A stretch of 64,000 bases of DNA from Aegilops tauschii subsp. strangulata (lineage: Eukaryota; Streptophyta; Magnoliopsida; Poales; Poaceae), in the NCBI RefSeq assembly GCF_002575655.3, contig NC_053035.3:501176601-501240600 (forward strand), given 5' to 3'. This document shows, piece after piece, positions 1 through 12,132 of this stretch; positions within the stretch are counted from its first letter, which is position 1; each line of letters opens with the position of its first letter. Below the pieces are notes generated by a model. It saw only the letters and a program-made list of their open reading frames with translations. It searched no databases and was not told where the DNA came from. The translations under genes and the position numbers were made by a program.

Positions 1-193
1 CGCGTGAGATCCAGCAGAAGAGAGATGAGCTACGAAACTTGGTATCTAAGGCGGTGCAGAAGAAAAGGGAGTTGTATGCGTTGGGTAAGGCAGACAAGAA
101 TTGTGAGACTCTTGGTGAGCATCACATGCTGCCACTAGCACTCCCATATCTTTCTCGGCAAAAAGTCGTTCCAAAACCAAACGCCACTCTTAG
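1..193 (+). CDS. Penultimate coding exon of an unidentified host gene (partial)
   Basis: An open frame in phase from base 3 to 193, ending in a good splice donor (CTTAG|GTACGT). It encodes a charged, probably helical stretch (REIQQKRDELRNLV...) followed by a Pro/Leu-rich part. The 5' end lies outside the window. After a 119-bp intron the frame continues exactly into the exon at 313, giving AG|G = Arg at the junction; this continuity is the main evidence that it is a real gene. I do not recognise the family and assign no function. Confidence 0.6.
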
Positions 194-312
194 GTACGTA
201 AAATATCAGAGAATCAAATAAGATGCATGTACATACAAAATCGCTTGGTCTATTCTTCCTTAATTTTCCCGTTTGTTTGACAAGAATTGGCATTTTCTCT
301 TTTGACCTGTAG

Positions 313-1621
313 GACCTGCATGCGGTTCTTTACCGAAAAAGGGTTCCCCCGCTTTGTATTTCAAAGCAACCAACACCGAGTATAGATAATGCTGTGGCGA
401 GCAGCACAACACATCAAAAGAAAAAGAAGAAGAAACAAATGCCAACCACGGCAGCTTGGCAAAGCGCGGATGACCCACCACCGTGGCGCCCACCGGAAAC
501 AAAACACCACCGACCGAGGCTCCGATCCGCCGCGTACCAAGCAGCACCTCCAAGAAGGGATGCGATGCCGACGACGCTGCTGCCCGGACGAGTCCTCAGG
601 TTTCCCCAGGCACGCGGAGGGAGGCGGGAGGTGGATACCACCGACACCCTCCAGGGAGGAATGGTGGCACCCGCAGGTGTCACCGCGTCGGGGCCGAAGC
701 CGGCAGGGATTTCTCCCGCATTCCAACCCCAACCGCCCAACCGAACGGAACCGACCCGCCAAAACCGTCGCCCATCACCATGCGCCAACGCAGTAGCGCC
801 GCCACCCACGCTGCCTTGCTACGAACACCACCACGAGGCCAAGAGGACCGGAGAGAAGCTCACCATGACGGGAGCAGCAACATCGACGCCGAGCGAGAGG
901 GAACCACCTCCACCGCCGTCATGCGGGGGGCCCTTGCCTCCGGCACCGTCGCGGTAGCCGTCCGGACGCGGCAGCGGGGCATGTCGGGCCACCCCTGGCC
1001 CAGCCAGGCCCAAAGCGGGCCCGTTAAGCCCCGCCGGCCGCGATGCAGCAGGCCGGCGTCGTCGCCGCCGGCATCCAGTCACGCGTCGCATCTCCCCCGC
1101 CTCCCAGAAGCCACACCGGAGCCATCCCCGCTGCCAGCCCACCCAGGCCCAGATGGGGCCCGAAGGGCCCAGATCTGGGCCGAGCGGACGACGCCAAATC
1201 CCGCCGCCGCCCAGTTGCTCGCCTGCATGCGCCACGGAGCCCCGCCGCCTAGATGCACCCCCCGGAGCCGCTCCGCCCGCGCCGGAGAGCGACCGGAAGG
1301 GGAAGGGCCAGGAGGCCGCCGCCACCAGCAGCCCCAGGGCCAAGCCGGCGACGGCGGCGAGGAGGAAGAAGGGAGGAGGAAGCCTGGAGGGAGGGGGCCC
1401 GACGCGCGGCCGGTCGCCCGCGGGGGGGCGACGCGGTCGCGAGAGAGAAAGAAGGGGGGTGGCGTTTCATGCGGTTCTTTACAAGGGCTAACGCTTTATT
1501 GGATGCAGCTGCCCACGTGACAATATTCGTTTTGGTTACTGCTGTTGTGGTTAGAGCCAGGTGCGGCATTGGGGTAAAAGCCCAAACTGTTAATGAGGAA
1601 AACCAGGGAAGTCAAGATTGA
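313..1621 (+). pseudogene. Last exon of the same gene, split by a retroposon insertion
   Basis: The acceptor CTGTAG precedes base 313. The exon reads in frame from 313 to 333, is interrupted by a LINE-like insertion, and resumes in the same frame at 1483, ending at TGA 1619-1621. With the insertion and one duplicated target removed, the C-terminus has about 55 residues, including a hydrophobic run (VTIFVLVTAVVV) that could be a short membrane anchor, and a polar tail. With the insertion present, translation runs into the element and stops after 17 more codons (TAG near 384), losing the hydrophobic tail. The gene is therefore probably truncated or null unless the element is spliced out. Function unknown. 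Confidence 0.6.
334..1467 (-). mobile_element. LINE-like retroposon with 15-bp target duplication
   Basis: CATGCGGTTCTTTAC occurs exactly at 319-333 and again at 1468-1482; the 1134 bp between them is the insert. Read on the minus strand it is very GC-rich through most of its length and ends in a stretch with CTTTGAAATACAAAG followed by GGGGGAACCCTTTTTCG, which resembles the 3' ends of grass LINE-type elements. It encodes no reverse transcriptase, so it would be a non-autonomous or internally deleted copy. The long open frames across it reflect high GC content and are not taken as genes. The target duplication is certain; the family call is an inference. Confidence 0.7.
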
Positions 1622-1961
1622 AAATTTAGAACCAAAGATGGCTCCAGTTTGTTTTCAGTTAAATTATGATGACTTACAGTTTGGCTAGCTAGCACTACGA
1701 TATGGTTGTGATATTGTGTGACATGATATGTTATCGTATCTCTATCTATCCGAGTAGATTGCATTTATGAATGAAAGCCATAGGTTATTTTTGTTCTGCT
1801 GTTTCAAGATGACCCAGAAGCATATTTGCTAGTGACAAATGCGTCCCGAGGCCTTCCCCTGTCGGGCCATTGAATTGTACTAGTAGATAGCAATGAGCAG
1901 GTAGTGCTGAGAAACGATCACATAGTTTAGGTACAAAGCCATACTCTTGTGTAAAGATGGA
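1622..1961. other. 3' flank of the first gene, no further gene seen
   Basis: Ordinary AT-balanced sequence following the stop codon, probably 3' UTR and downstream spacer. I see no open frame, repeat or recognisable signal worth naming. Confidence 0.4.
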
Positions 1962-2107
1962 TGTTCAAGTTAAAACAGGTAGGTTTAGGGTTTTGCGTGG
2001 GGTTACATCCACCTCACGTCTCAATATATAGATGATCAGATTACAATTACATACGTATCCGTATACGTGTACAAATACAATATATGCAAACTAGACCCTA
2101 TTTTACA
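1962..2107 (-). repeat. Putative short 3' LTR of copia element R1
   Basis: The right border is defined by the minus-strand purine tract (GATTGAGGGGG at about 2108-2120), directly followed by TGTAAAATAGGG, the likely LTR start, just after the R1 pol stop codon. The left border is chosen as a TG/CA-compatible end giving about 146 bp and is uncertain. A TATATATTGAG stretch inside could be the promoter. No second LTR is present for comparison, because the 5' half of R1 is missing. Confidence 0.4.
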
Positions 2108-2114
2108 TGCCCCC

Positions 2115-3842
2115 TCAATCTGAACTACCTACAAGGTTCAGATTGGTTCTGAAGCGGTCTAGCATCTGACTGGTAGCGGGTTTAGTAAATACATCCGTTA
2201 GCTGATCATCTGTTGAAATGAACCTGACTTCCAATGCACCTACAGCTACTCGTTCCCTCACAAAATGGAAATCAATCTCAATGTGTTTGGTCCGAGCATG
2301 AAACACTGGATTCGCCGTCAGGTAAGTTGCCCCTAAATTATCACACCACAATATGGGTGTGCACTGCTGTGTAACTCCAAGTTCTGTGAGAACTGAGTCT
2401 ATCCAAATGGCTTCAGCCGCGCCATTGGCCAATGCTTTATACTCTGTCTCGGTGCTAGATCTCGAGACTGTAGGCTGCTTCTTTGAACTCCAAGATATAA
2501 GATTGGGTCCAACAAACGCAGCAAAGCCACCAATGGAACGCCTGTCATCAACACAGCCTGCCCAGTCTGCATCGGTGAATATACTGACTCCAGTAAATCG
2601 GGACTTACGAATCCGTAGTCCTGTGTCAAGCGTACCTTTGACATACCTCAGAATATGCTTGACTGCTTCCCAATGAATCTCCGTAGGCTGAGACACAAAC
2701 TGACACACTTTGTTCACAGCAAAGGAGATATCGGGACGAGTGAGTGTCAAATACTGAAGTGCTCCAACTACACTGCGATACCTGAAAGAGTCATCAGTAC
2801 CCAGTAGTGCACCACCGTGACGTGAGAGGCGCTCGGATGTAGCAAGTGGAGTGGAAGTGGACTTGCAGTTCTCCATGTTGACGCGGTGAAGAAGATCAAG
2901 CGCATACTTTTTATGTGTCAATGCTATGCCCCCTGAATGAAAGGACGCTTCCAATCCAAGGAAGTACTCCAGCCGACCCAAGTCTTTGATGGGAAAACTA
3001 GCAGACAAGGACTGCACAAGGCGATCAACCACAACGGGTGTAGAGCCAGCAATCACAATATCATCAACATACACCAACATGTATATCTGAATAGCACCGT
3101 GTGAAAAGATGAACAAGGACGTGTATGCTTTGGAGGCAACAAAACCAAGCTGTGAGAGGCGCTTACTCAACCGAGCATACCAGGCACGAGGCGACTGCTT
3201 GAGCCCGTAGATGGACCTCTAAAGTTTGCAGACATGAAAGAGATAAAGAGCATCCTCAAATCCGGGGGGCTGCTGCATGTAGACATCTTCGGCCAAGTAA
3301 CCGTGTAGAAAAGCATTACTCACATCAATCTGTCGAAGGCTCCACCCACGAGACACAGCAAGAGAGAGAACCAGGCGAACCGTGGCAGGCTTCACCACTG
3401 GGCTGAAAGTACCTCCATAGTCTATCCCTTGCTGTTGAGTAAAACCGCGAGCAACAAGGCGAGCTTTGTGCTTGTCGACAGAACCATCCGGACGATGCTT
3501 GGTTTTGAAAATCCACTTGCAACACACAACATTAACACCGGGAGGCCGAGGCACCAACACCCAGGTGTTCATGTGACGAAGAGCAGCAAATTCCTCAGAC
3601 ATGGCGGCACGCCACGCGGATTCACCAAGAGCATCATGATGAGAAACCGGCGCGGCGAAAAATGCACGTCGACGGGAGTCATACCGAACCGTGCCATCGG
3701 TGTAAGTCTTGTCCTTGCGCGTATGATCACGGTGATGCGTGACCATGGCATGCCCTGGAGCTACATCGCCGGTAGAAGGTGGCGGCTGCGACGGAGACCC
3801 GGCCAGTGGTGTCACGACTGAGGACTCAGCGACAGGTGACAC
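2115..3842 (-). pseudogene. Copia R1 reverse transcriptase and RNase H (frameshifted)
   Basis: Two minus-strand segments make a copia reverse transcriptase and RNase H. The first part (3842-3219) carries the N-terminal RT region with WKWIF-like, ARLVARGF and DVSNAFLHG motifs. The second (3170-2115) carries the catalytic YVDDIVIAG, then RNase H motifs ([16 protein letters not shown]) and ends NLVGSSD at the stop beside the purine tract. Between them a short disruption near 3171-3218 shifts the frame just after PPGFEDA. The polymerase is broken but otherwise complete, suggesting fairly recent loss. Confidence 0.9.
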
Positions 3843-5042
3843 GGGCCGGGGCCAAACGGTGGGCTGGGCCGGTCCAGGCGACGCGGGGAGCCGGGCGAGG
3901 ATGACAGCCCGGGAGACGCGACCGGCGACCCAGACGAGGCCGAAACGGTGGGCTGGGCCGGTCCAGGCGATGCGGGGGAACCGGGCGAGCGTGGCAGCCC
4001 GGGAGACGTAGCCGGCAACCGACCCGAGGCCGCGGACTCACCAACTGGCGAGGCGGGTGGATCAGCATCGGCAGGCGTGGCATGCACGTCCGATGCATGC
4101 ACGTCGATCACAACGTCGGGCGCAGGAGCAGCGACGGTTTCCTGGGAAGAAAACAAAGCAACATCGCCTGCAGGTAACAAGTTAGATGATAAATAGGACA
4201 TGTCATATTTGCGCACATGGACATCCGAAATTGGTTCATTAGATGGAAAGGTGATGGCATGTTCAAGAGAAGCAATGTCAACCGAAACACCTGGGTTGGA
4301 ATAAGGAAAAACAGTCTCGTCGAAAACAATGTCACGAGAAATATATATCCTCCCCGAGGTGCGATCAAGACACTTATAGCCCTTATGCAGAGGGCTATAG
4401 CCAAGGAATATGCACATCTTGGAACGGAACTCAAGCTTGTGAGCATTGTATTTGCGAAGACTAGGCCAGCCAAGGAATAGTTGGGCTGAACATGAATCAA
4501 ACGGAACAAAGGTGTGTCCTTGTTGAGAACCGGAGTGGGCATACGGTTGATGAGGTAACATGCCGTAAGAAAAGCCTCATCCCAAAACCGGAGTGGGAGA
4601 GACGAGTGCGCAAGTAAAGCAAGGCCGGTCTCTATCAAATGACGGTGTTTGTGCTCGGCAATACCGTTCTGCTGAGATGTATGTGGACAGGACACACGAT
4701 GAGAGATGCCCGTGCGTTGAAAGTAGCAATGGAGTTTGTGGTATTCACCACCCTAATCGGACTGAACGGCCTTGATTTTACAATCCAAAAGGTGTTCGAC
4801 ATGAGCCTGAAAATTATAGAGAACTTGCTCAACATCAAACTTGTGTTTAAGCAAATAAATCTAAGTGAAAGGCATGTAGTCATCAACAAAGCTAACATAA
4901 TACTTGTCTGAATGTAACACCAAGAAGCAATAGCTGGACCCCAAACGTTTGAATGTATTAATTCAAGAGGTACCGTAGTGACATGATAAGACGTAGAATA
5001 AGGTAGTTGGTGGCTCTTAGCACGCTGACAGGCATCACACAC
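3843..5042 (-). pseudogene. Copia R1 integrase (degenerate, 5' truncated)
   Basis: Minus-strand fragments in changing frames show the end of the zinc-binding domain (CDACQRAKSHQLPYS near 5040), the central integrase domain including the SCPHTSQQNGIAEHKHRHLIE region with the catalytic Glu, and the C-terminal KCIFLGYS-type box near 4390. A Pro/Ser-rich linker (3812-4100) joins it to the RT. At least two frameshifts are needed to read it through. The gag and protease part is absent because R2 begins at 5079. Confidence 0.85.
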
Positions 5043-5078
5043 TAACGGTGAATTATTTGAACTAGAACAAGTGAGATC

Positions 5079-7249
5079 TGTAGGAGATATGCCCTAGAGG
5101 CAATAATAAATGATATTATTTATCTCCGAGTTCATAATTATGTTTATGTTCCATGCTATAACTGCTATGGTTCTCGAGTCTGCAATAACCACGAGGCTCG
5201 GAGGAAGACTCATATGCACGTGTGGAATAATAAACGGTAAAATGTATTCCTAGTCTGGCCTCTAAGACTAGCTCAAGTGTTGCATGATGGTTATGTTTTC
5301 CTGATCATGGGCATGTCTATGTCAGCAACCTTGAGGGCACAATGTTAAGAGAACATTTGTGTTGAATCGACCCGGATTGATGTTATGCTATGAGATTCAT
5401 TCGTCACAAGTTTATTGGTACATAACACAGAGATGGTTAACGTTTGCATGATTCCTTAGACCATGAGAGTATCGAGTTTCTTCATGCTTGCTTCATGAAC
5501 TTTGGGGTTTGTTAAACGTCATCCGTAAATGGGTGGCTATTACGGCGGCTTACGGGTTCATGGAAAAGTGTGTCAAGTAACTTGATAGCTCAAGATTGGG
5601 ATTTGCTCCTCCGACGATGGAGAGATATCTCTGGGCCCTCTCGGTGTTACGGTATCCATCATCGTCTGGCCAGACACTTTGTGATTTGATCACGGGGATG
5701 CCGGAACACGATAACGAGAAAAGAGAACAATACCGGTAACGAGGTAACTAGCATAGTGGACAAGTTGTTGATCCACGGGAATGCCAATATGTCTCACCTC
5801 GGGTATTTGTAACATATCGCGAAGCAACAGGAATAGCACACGGCAACTGGAGGTTCACTCGAATATTTATTCGTGTGGGTATAGGGGGTCAATGTGGGTG
5901 TCCACGGCTCCGATGTTGATCATTGATCGGAAGGGGTTCCGGGTCATGTCTATACTTCACCGAACCTATAGGGTCACACGCTTAAGGGTCATCTATCTGC
6001 TGAATACTAGACAGGGAGTCTGAGAGAAAATCACCGGAAAAGTTTCGGACATCGAAAAGTTTCGGACAGCGGAATCGTACCGCAGAGAGAGGTCATCGGA
6101 TAAGTTTCGATGATACCGAAAAGTTGTTTCGGGATACACCATTAAGTCAAATTGGTTTCGGCACATGCCTGATAATTCTTGGAGGATGCCAGAATCATTC
6201 TGGAAGCTTTTTGGAATTTTCTGAGATAAAAACCGGAAATGTTCCGGAGCTGCCGGAGCCACTTCAGATGCGTTTCGCAGATGAAAATCACTAAAACCGG
6301 AATTGTTTCGGAACGCGTTGAAAATCATTTTAGTGGGTACTGGAAATGTTCTTAGCCCACATAAATATTTTCAGTTCGATCAGACGCTGAAAAATGTCGT
6401 CGTGAATAGTGAAAATCAGCTTTATGGTTACTTTATGGAAAGCCACCTTTTGGGGCTTTGCTCCAAAAGATCTTGGGGATGACATGGATGGATAGGAGCC
6501 ATTTTTTGGGCCCCTCATGGGGGTGTGGCCGGCCACATGGGGTATCCCCCCTTGGGGACCCTCTTGTTCCTTGGTTTCACTCCTAGGTCCTTGTGGAAGG
6601 ACTTCATTCATGTGCATTTTGGGTTTTTTGTGAAACTACCCTACCCCCTTGGGATTTCCTATAAATAGAGGTGGAGGGGCAGCCCTCCACACTCATCCCT
6701 TGCTCTCATACACATGCCATGCATTATCTGGCTTCTTCTCTCCCTCCCACGAAAAGAGTTCCGTAGAGCCGTAAGGCTGTCTGGGTTCCGGCAGGAACTA
6801 GTTCTGGACGGCGAAGCCCTGCCGGATAGATGACACCGTATGTGTGCAACTCTGTAGAGAGATCGTAGTTTCGGTCTTAGTTCGTGAGTGCCTCCCGAAG
6901 GGCTGTCCATGTGACCGTCCGAGTTTCGAAGGTCCTCCCGAAGGGCTGTCCGAGTGACCGTTCGAGTTTCGAAGGTCCTCTCGAAGGGCTGTCCGCGACA
7001 CCGTCCGGGGGGCTGTTCGACCGCCTCCCGGAGGGCTGTCTGAGGAGCAGATAAGGGTATACATCCTCGCGGTTGGGAGGTTGTAAATCCTAGCTGCGGG
7101 GATCTGCACCGCCGATCGTCATCGACTCTACTTCCCGCTGCGCTACGAGTCGGTGACGAAAAAGATCAAACCATGTATGTAGTCTCCATAGTGGTCCTGG
7201 GCTGGTGCGTAGGTCGAAAATTTTTTGTTTTCTGTTGCGTTCCCCTACA
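5079..7249 (+). repeat. 5' LTR of copia element R2
   Basis: A 2171-bp LTR starting TGTAGGAGATATGCCC and ending TTCCCCTACA, followed at once by a tRNA-Met-type primer site. The first 670 bp recur at 12133-12802. It contains short GAAAAGTTTCGGACA-like repeats (about 6035-6130) and several copies of CCTCCCGAAGGGCTGTCC around 6890-7045 in the R/U5 part. The 5-bp target copy (AGATC) cannot be checked because the far end of the element is missing. Confidence 0.9.
6660..6668 (+). promoter_or_regulatory. TATA box of the R2 LTR
   Basis: TATAAATAG preceded by CC and followed by a purine-rich leader, inside the 5' LTR about 590 bp before its end. Position and sequence fit a plant RNA polymerase II core promoter, with transcription expected about 30 bp downstream. 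Confidence 0.7.
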
Positions 7250-7250
7250 G

Positions 7251-7264
7251 TGGCATCAAGAGCC
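7251..7264 (+). other. Primer-binding site of R2
   Basis: TGGCATCAAGAGCC lies one base after the 5' LTR. It resembles the TGGTATCAGAGC site complementary to the 3' end of initiator tRNA-Met used by plant copia elements, with a substitution and an extra base. Confidence 0.75.
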
Positions 7265-10200
7265 GTGCTATGCGTAGATGCAGGTTTCGATCTAGAATAC
7301 ATGGAGATGTATGGGTATTGCATAATATAATTAGGTAGTAGATGAGATCTATTGCTGAAAATTATTTATGCGGGTGACAGATGAAATCTGTTACCCGAGG
7401 TTCTTGTTGCTTCCCTAGAATTTGCGTTTTCTCAATCTCAAGACAGCATGGTGGAATTTGACAAAGTTCTGGCAATCCGTGATCCTGATTGATCATGGAA
7501 GTGCTATCAGTTCTTTGGGTTCTGCCGTAGTCAAAAGAAAGATGAAATTCGCAGATGAAAGGGCATTGCAGATATGATCTGCACGGGGGTCATGCGTATG
7601 ACGAAGTTTAGTATGGGGCTCGAGATTTAATTATCCCGTGTTTCATACACCCCGAGATGTTAATGTAGCAACTTGAATAATCATACTTGATGATAAAACG
7701 TTGGTAGCTGCGGTTTAAGTCAAAACCTTAGAAGCCACGTAAAATAAAATTTTGCATAAACCTATTAGAGGCGTCTAACTTGGTTTTGCAGGATGTGCAT
7801 GTGATGTGGTATAGCAGTGCTCATACTAATTCGATTATGTATGAGATGACTATATGATGTAATTTGATTAACATGACCTGCGTGTCATGATTCGGCATGA
7901 TGGCTGGAGCCATATGATTGCACTTTAATGACCTGCGTGTCAACCTTGTTGTAATGCATTATTTTGTTAGCTATAGAGATAGCAATATTATCTGGTGCAT
8001 CGACAAGGTGGTGGCAATCTTCGCGAAGGTGAACACCGACGCGAATGCCGAAGACGAAGAAATAAAATACTTCTCCGTCAGAAAGGGCTATACCATATCA
8101 TGCTATTATGAATTGCCTGAGATGTTTATCCCTTATGATGCACCCTTCTTGATTGCGCGGTAGTCGCTTTTATTAGGGTGATCTCTCACTTAAAATATCA
8201 AGTAGTTAGTGTTCTCCCAAGTGTAGCACCGTCACGGCACCTATCTTTTCGGGGTGCGCCATGGATGCATGGGTACGAACGATTAGAGAAGTGTGAGGCG
8301 GGTGAGGTCAGACCTCGCAGCAAGATCACTTGGTTGTCTTGACGTTCATGGCAGGATCGTCCTGAGCTCGGAACACACGCATCGAAAGATGAGCAAGAGT
8401 CACATAGAGATGTGATCGGCAAGTTGGCCTACCGATTAAAATTCCCGTTATGAGATGATGATTCTATGGCGATGAATTGAAGTCTGGATCTTGTATCACT
8501 CAAAATTAATTGTGAGAGATATTGATTTGAGTGGGAGCGCACTGTTGAATTAACATGTTTAATTCTAAGTGCAATTAATTATGAACACTGTCTAAGTGTT
8601 TCTTGCATAATAGTTGTAGAATAATGGCTCGCATTTCCACCTTCCCTATTAAAATTGAATAGCTGTTAAATATCTGGTTAAAACTTTACGATTGGTAACG
8701 TAATATGAGGATTGTCCTCAAAAGTGCCGAGAAGGACATTGTCCTATCGCATGCTTTCCGTATCCTCCCGCTAATGCTATGGATCATGTGACTCTCGTCC
8801 TTCGATCCAAAAGCTAGGATTCTGTTACAGTCAAGTAGAATATGTTTGCTTCCATGAAACCCAAACTTCGAAAGTTGGGATAGTTATATGATATTCATGA
8901 AACTGAAAATTATTTTCAGATACAAACAAAGCAATGTTTGTTTGCAAGTATTAGTAAAAGTGTTTACTATGCATTTGACTGTTGGGAAAGGGATCCAGAA
9001 GAACGCCTGTCATATAATGAAAGGTGAATAAAACAACAACTTAAAGAGAAAGGAAGTGTCCAAAGGGTGTTAGTATGACTTACACGCCTAGGAAGTCCGG
9101 GGCTAATGCCACTCTTAAGTTGGGTGCTTCTTCTGAGAGTAGGAGAAATACTAAAAGTTAAACTGTTAGAAGTATAAAGGCAAAAGGAAAGAAGACTGGA
9201 ATATCCAGCTCATGTATGAATGTCATACAAGTTTTTGATGTATAGAAGGCTGGTCAAAGATATAGTTCTTGCGAATTATGGTTAAACATGTTAATCACTA
9301 ATTCTTGGGTATTGTGAGTTCATCACAAAATTGCCCGCTCGATTGCATTCTGTTGCAACTCGATGTAAGAACTACTATGGCCTGAAAGACTAGCTAGAAA
9401 TGAGGTTAAGGTATACACAGGGAACATAGTAAATGTTACTATACCTTCCATCGGTGTATTGCCGTCTGTATTTATTTTCATAATTCATTTAGAGTTTTAC
9501 AAACTCTATCCCATTGCATAAGGTATCTTGCAAGAAGGTTGTTCATAAGAGAACTTTTTATGTTCGATGTTATGAATAACACAAGGGCAATACTTTCATT
9601 ATGAATGAGATGTATGTTATGAATATTGATAATAATACAATACCTCTGGGTTTACTTTCATAATTCATTTTAGAGTTTCATACACTCTAGCCCATTGCAC
9701 AATGTTTGTTGCAAAAGAGTTGTTCATAAAAACAACAATTGTTGTTAAGTATTATGAATAACATGAAGGGCCATGCTTCCATCCAAGATGGCATGTATGT
9801 TATGAATATTGATGGTAATATGATACATCCATAACACTGACGCTAAATGTCGCAAGACTAAAAAAATACCACACAAGTGTGGCACTACATTTGGTCACAT
9901 TGGAGAAACCGCATGGAAAATTCCATTATGATGGATTTTGAAGTCTTCTTGATTTTGAATCATCTGACACTTGCAACTTTCCTCCGAAAAGTGAAGTGAC
10001 TAAAATACCGTTCACAGGCCATAAGGAACGAACAACAAACTTATTAGTGATCATACATTTGATGTGTGTAGTCCGATAAGTGTTGTTAGTGGTGGATTTA
10101 TTTATCTTCAGAAATGACTCAAGTAGATATATGGATATTTACTTGATGAGACGTAAGTCTGGATCTTTTGAAATCATTCGAAAGGTTCTCAAAAATGAAG

Positions 10201-12121
10201 TAGAAGTTATTGTAACAAGAAAATTATGTTTCTGCAATTTGATTGCACAAAGGAATATTTGAGTTACATGTTTAGCGAATGTCTGATGAGTTGTGAAAGG
10301 GGTTTCATAACTTGCACCTCCCGGAACACCACTGCAAGTGGAAAGTCTGTGGAGATGTAATCAAACCATTTATGACATGGTAAGGTGAAAGATGACATAA
10401 ATAAATTTGCCATTATCCCTTTTAAAGTGATGCTTTAGAGACTGCGGCTTTTACACTGAAAAGAGCTACATCGGGTCTGTTGAAATGAAGCCATGGTATG
10501 GTACGCCCAACCATGTTATATCTTTTCTTAACATTTGGAATATGGGGCTTGTGTAAAAGGTTACAAACCTATTCCAAATCAGACAAGTGCTACTTTGTAG
10601 GTTATACCAAAATGTTGGGTATTCCTCCCTCACTATACCGAGGCAAATAGTTTTGCCGCGAAACGGTGTGCTTTTAAAGAGAATGGTTCTTTCAAAAAGG
10701 TGAGTGGGAGAATAGTGCAACTCGACGAGATAAATAGTATCTACGTCATCAGATCAAAGGAAAGAGACCTTGGAAGTAATTCCAGAGTTTCCTACCGCGA
10801 CTGATACGGAAGTCTCTACAATAAAATGTATGAACTTCGGTCGAACTTGCAGCTGAACCACGTAGGCAAGGCTCGTGCAAACCTCTCAGGTGCGCAAACG
10901 AGATATTGTTGTTAGACAACATTATACCTACGATACACAAGGAAGCGTTGATGGGCCCTGACTCCGGAATTGGCTAAATGCCAATACAACCCGAGTTAGT
11001 TTCCATATAAGTGATTCAAGATTAAAACCTTGATACACCTTTCGGAAGACTTAGAGTCTAAAGAATATTTATGGAACTTAAAACTGATACGGATAAAACC
11101 ATAAAGCTCGACTTGTTGAAATAACAAGTTCAAGAGTTGACTACGATGAGGTTGTTTTCATCGTAGCGATGCTTAAAGTCGGTTCGGGTTGAACTAGCAA
11201 TTAATACATATTTCAATCATGAGATATGAAACATGGATGATAAAAGGATTTCCATCTGATGGAAATGAAAGCTAGGACTTGTATATGATACAGTCCAAAG
11301 TAATTTGTCGATCCAGAGGATGCTAGTAGGTATGCAAACTTCAGAGTTCCAGCAATGGACAGAAGAGAGCAAAATGGAGTTGGAATCTTCGGGTTTTGAT
11401 GAAATGGTCAAAGGGGTTTTGACTTCATCAATGGGTAACGAAGATGCTTGTAATTCAAGAAAGTAAGTGGGAGCGTAATAATATTTCTAAAAACCTTATG
11501 TGTTTGGCACATTGGTAATTGGAAATAAATTTCTTGACACAAATTAGGACTTCATTTGAAAATAGTTTTTCGATGAAGTGCTTAGGCTAAATAGCCTCAA
11601 TATTAGGCATGATGATCTATGGAGATAGATTTACCTAATGGGGCTAAGCAATGAATACATATTGACAAGATGCTAAAACCTTTTAGCATTTAAAACGCCA
11701 AGGAGTGATTCTTGCCAAAGTCACATGGAAAGAGTTTTTGCAAGACTCGGTGTCCCAAAACACTGATGAGTAAAATACATGATGCAGATTCCACACACTT
11801 TTGTGTTTGGATTAATCATGTATTCCATGGTATGTAAAACAACCAGATATGTCCGATACTCCCATGGTGTTGCGAGTATGGATACTAAAGTGATCAAAGT
11901 ACTGATCGTGGGACAACAGTGAAAGATGTCATTGAGTACTAGAGTAAGTACTGATGATATGTTTTCTTGCAAGCGGAGATCATGAAGAGTTCGTTGTAAA
12001 ATGTTACATCGATAGTCTTCATCTTTTCACCCTGCGATTTTCGATTTAAGTTAAGGGTTTTGTGTAACACACAATGTGGTGGCACAGTTAGTTGGAATTT
12101 GTTCAAACTAGTTACTGTGGC
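7265..12121 (+). pseudogene. Decayed internal region of R2
   Basis: Nearly 4.9 kb between primer site and purine tract with no open frame longer than about 80 codons. Scattered copia-like pieces can be picked out: an integrase-like segment near 10250-10350, and RT/RNase H-like pieces near 11100-11700 and 11850-11920, all with stops and frameshifts. An 81-codon open frame at 7918-8163 is not recognisable. The body cannot encode its own mobility proteins, in contrast to its almost identical LTRs. Confidence 0.75.
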
Positions 12122-12130
12122 GAGTGGGAG
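12122..12130 (+). other. Polypurine tract of R2
   Basis: GAGTGGGAG immediately before the 3' LTR start (TCTGTAGGAG), in the usual position for plus-strand priming in plant copia elements. Confidence 0.75.
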
Positions 12131-12132
12131 TC

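Noticed and set aside
483..1520. A 345-codon plus-strand open frame and several overlapping minus-strand frames
   Set aside because: They lie inside the GC-rich retroposon, are open mainly because of base composition, show no domain, and cross a proven target duplication.
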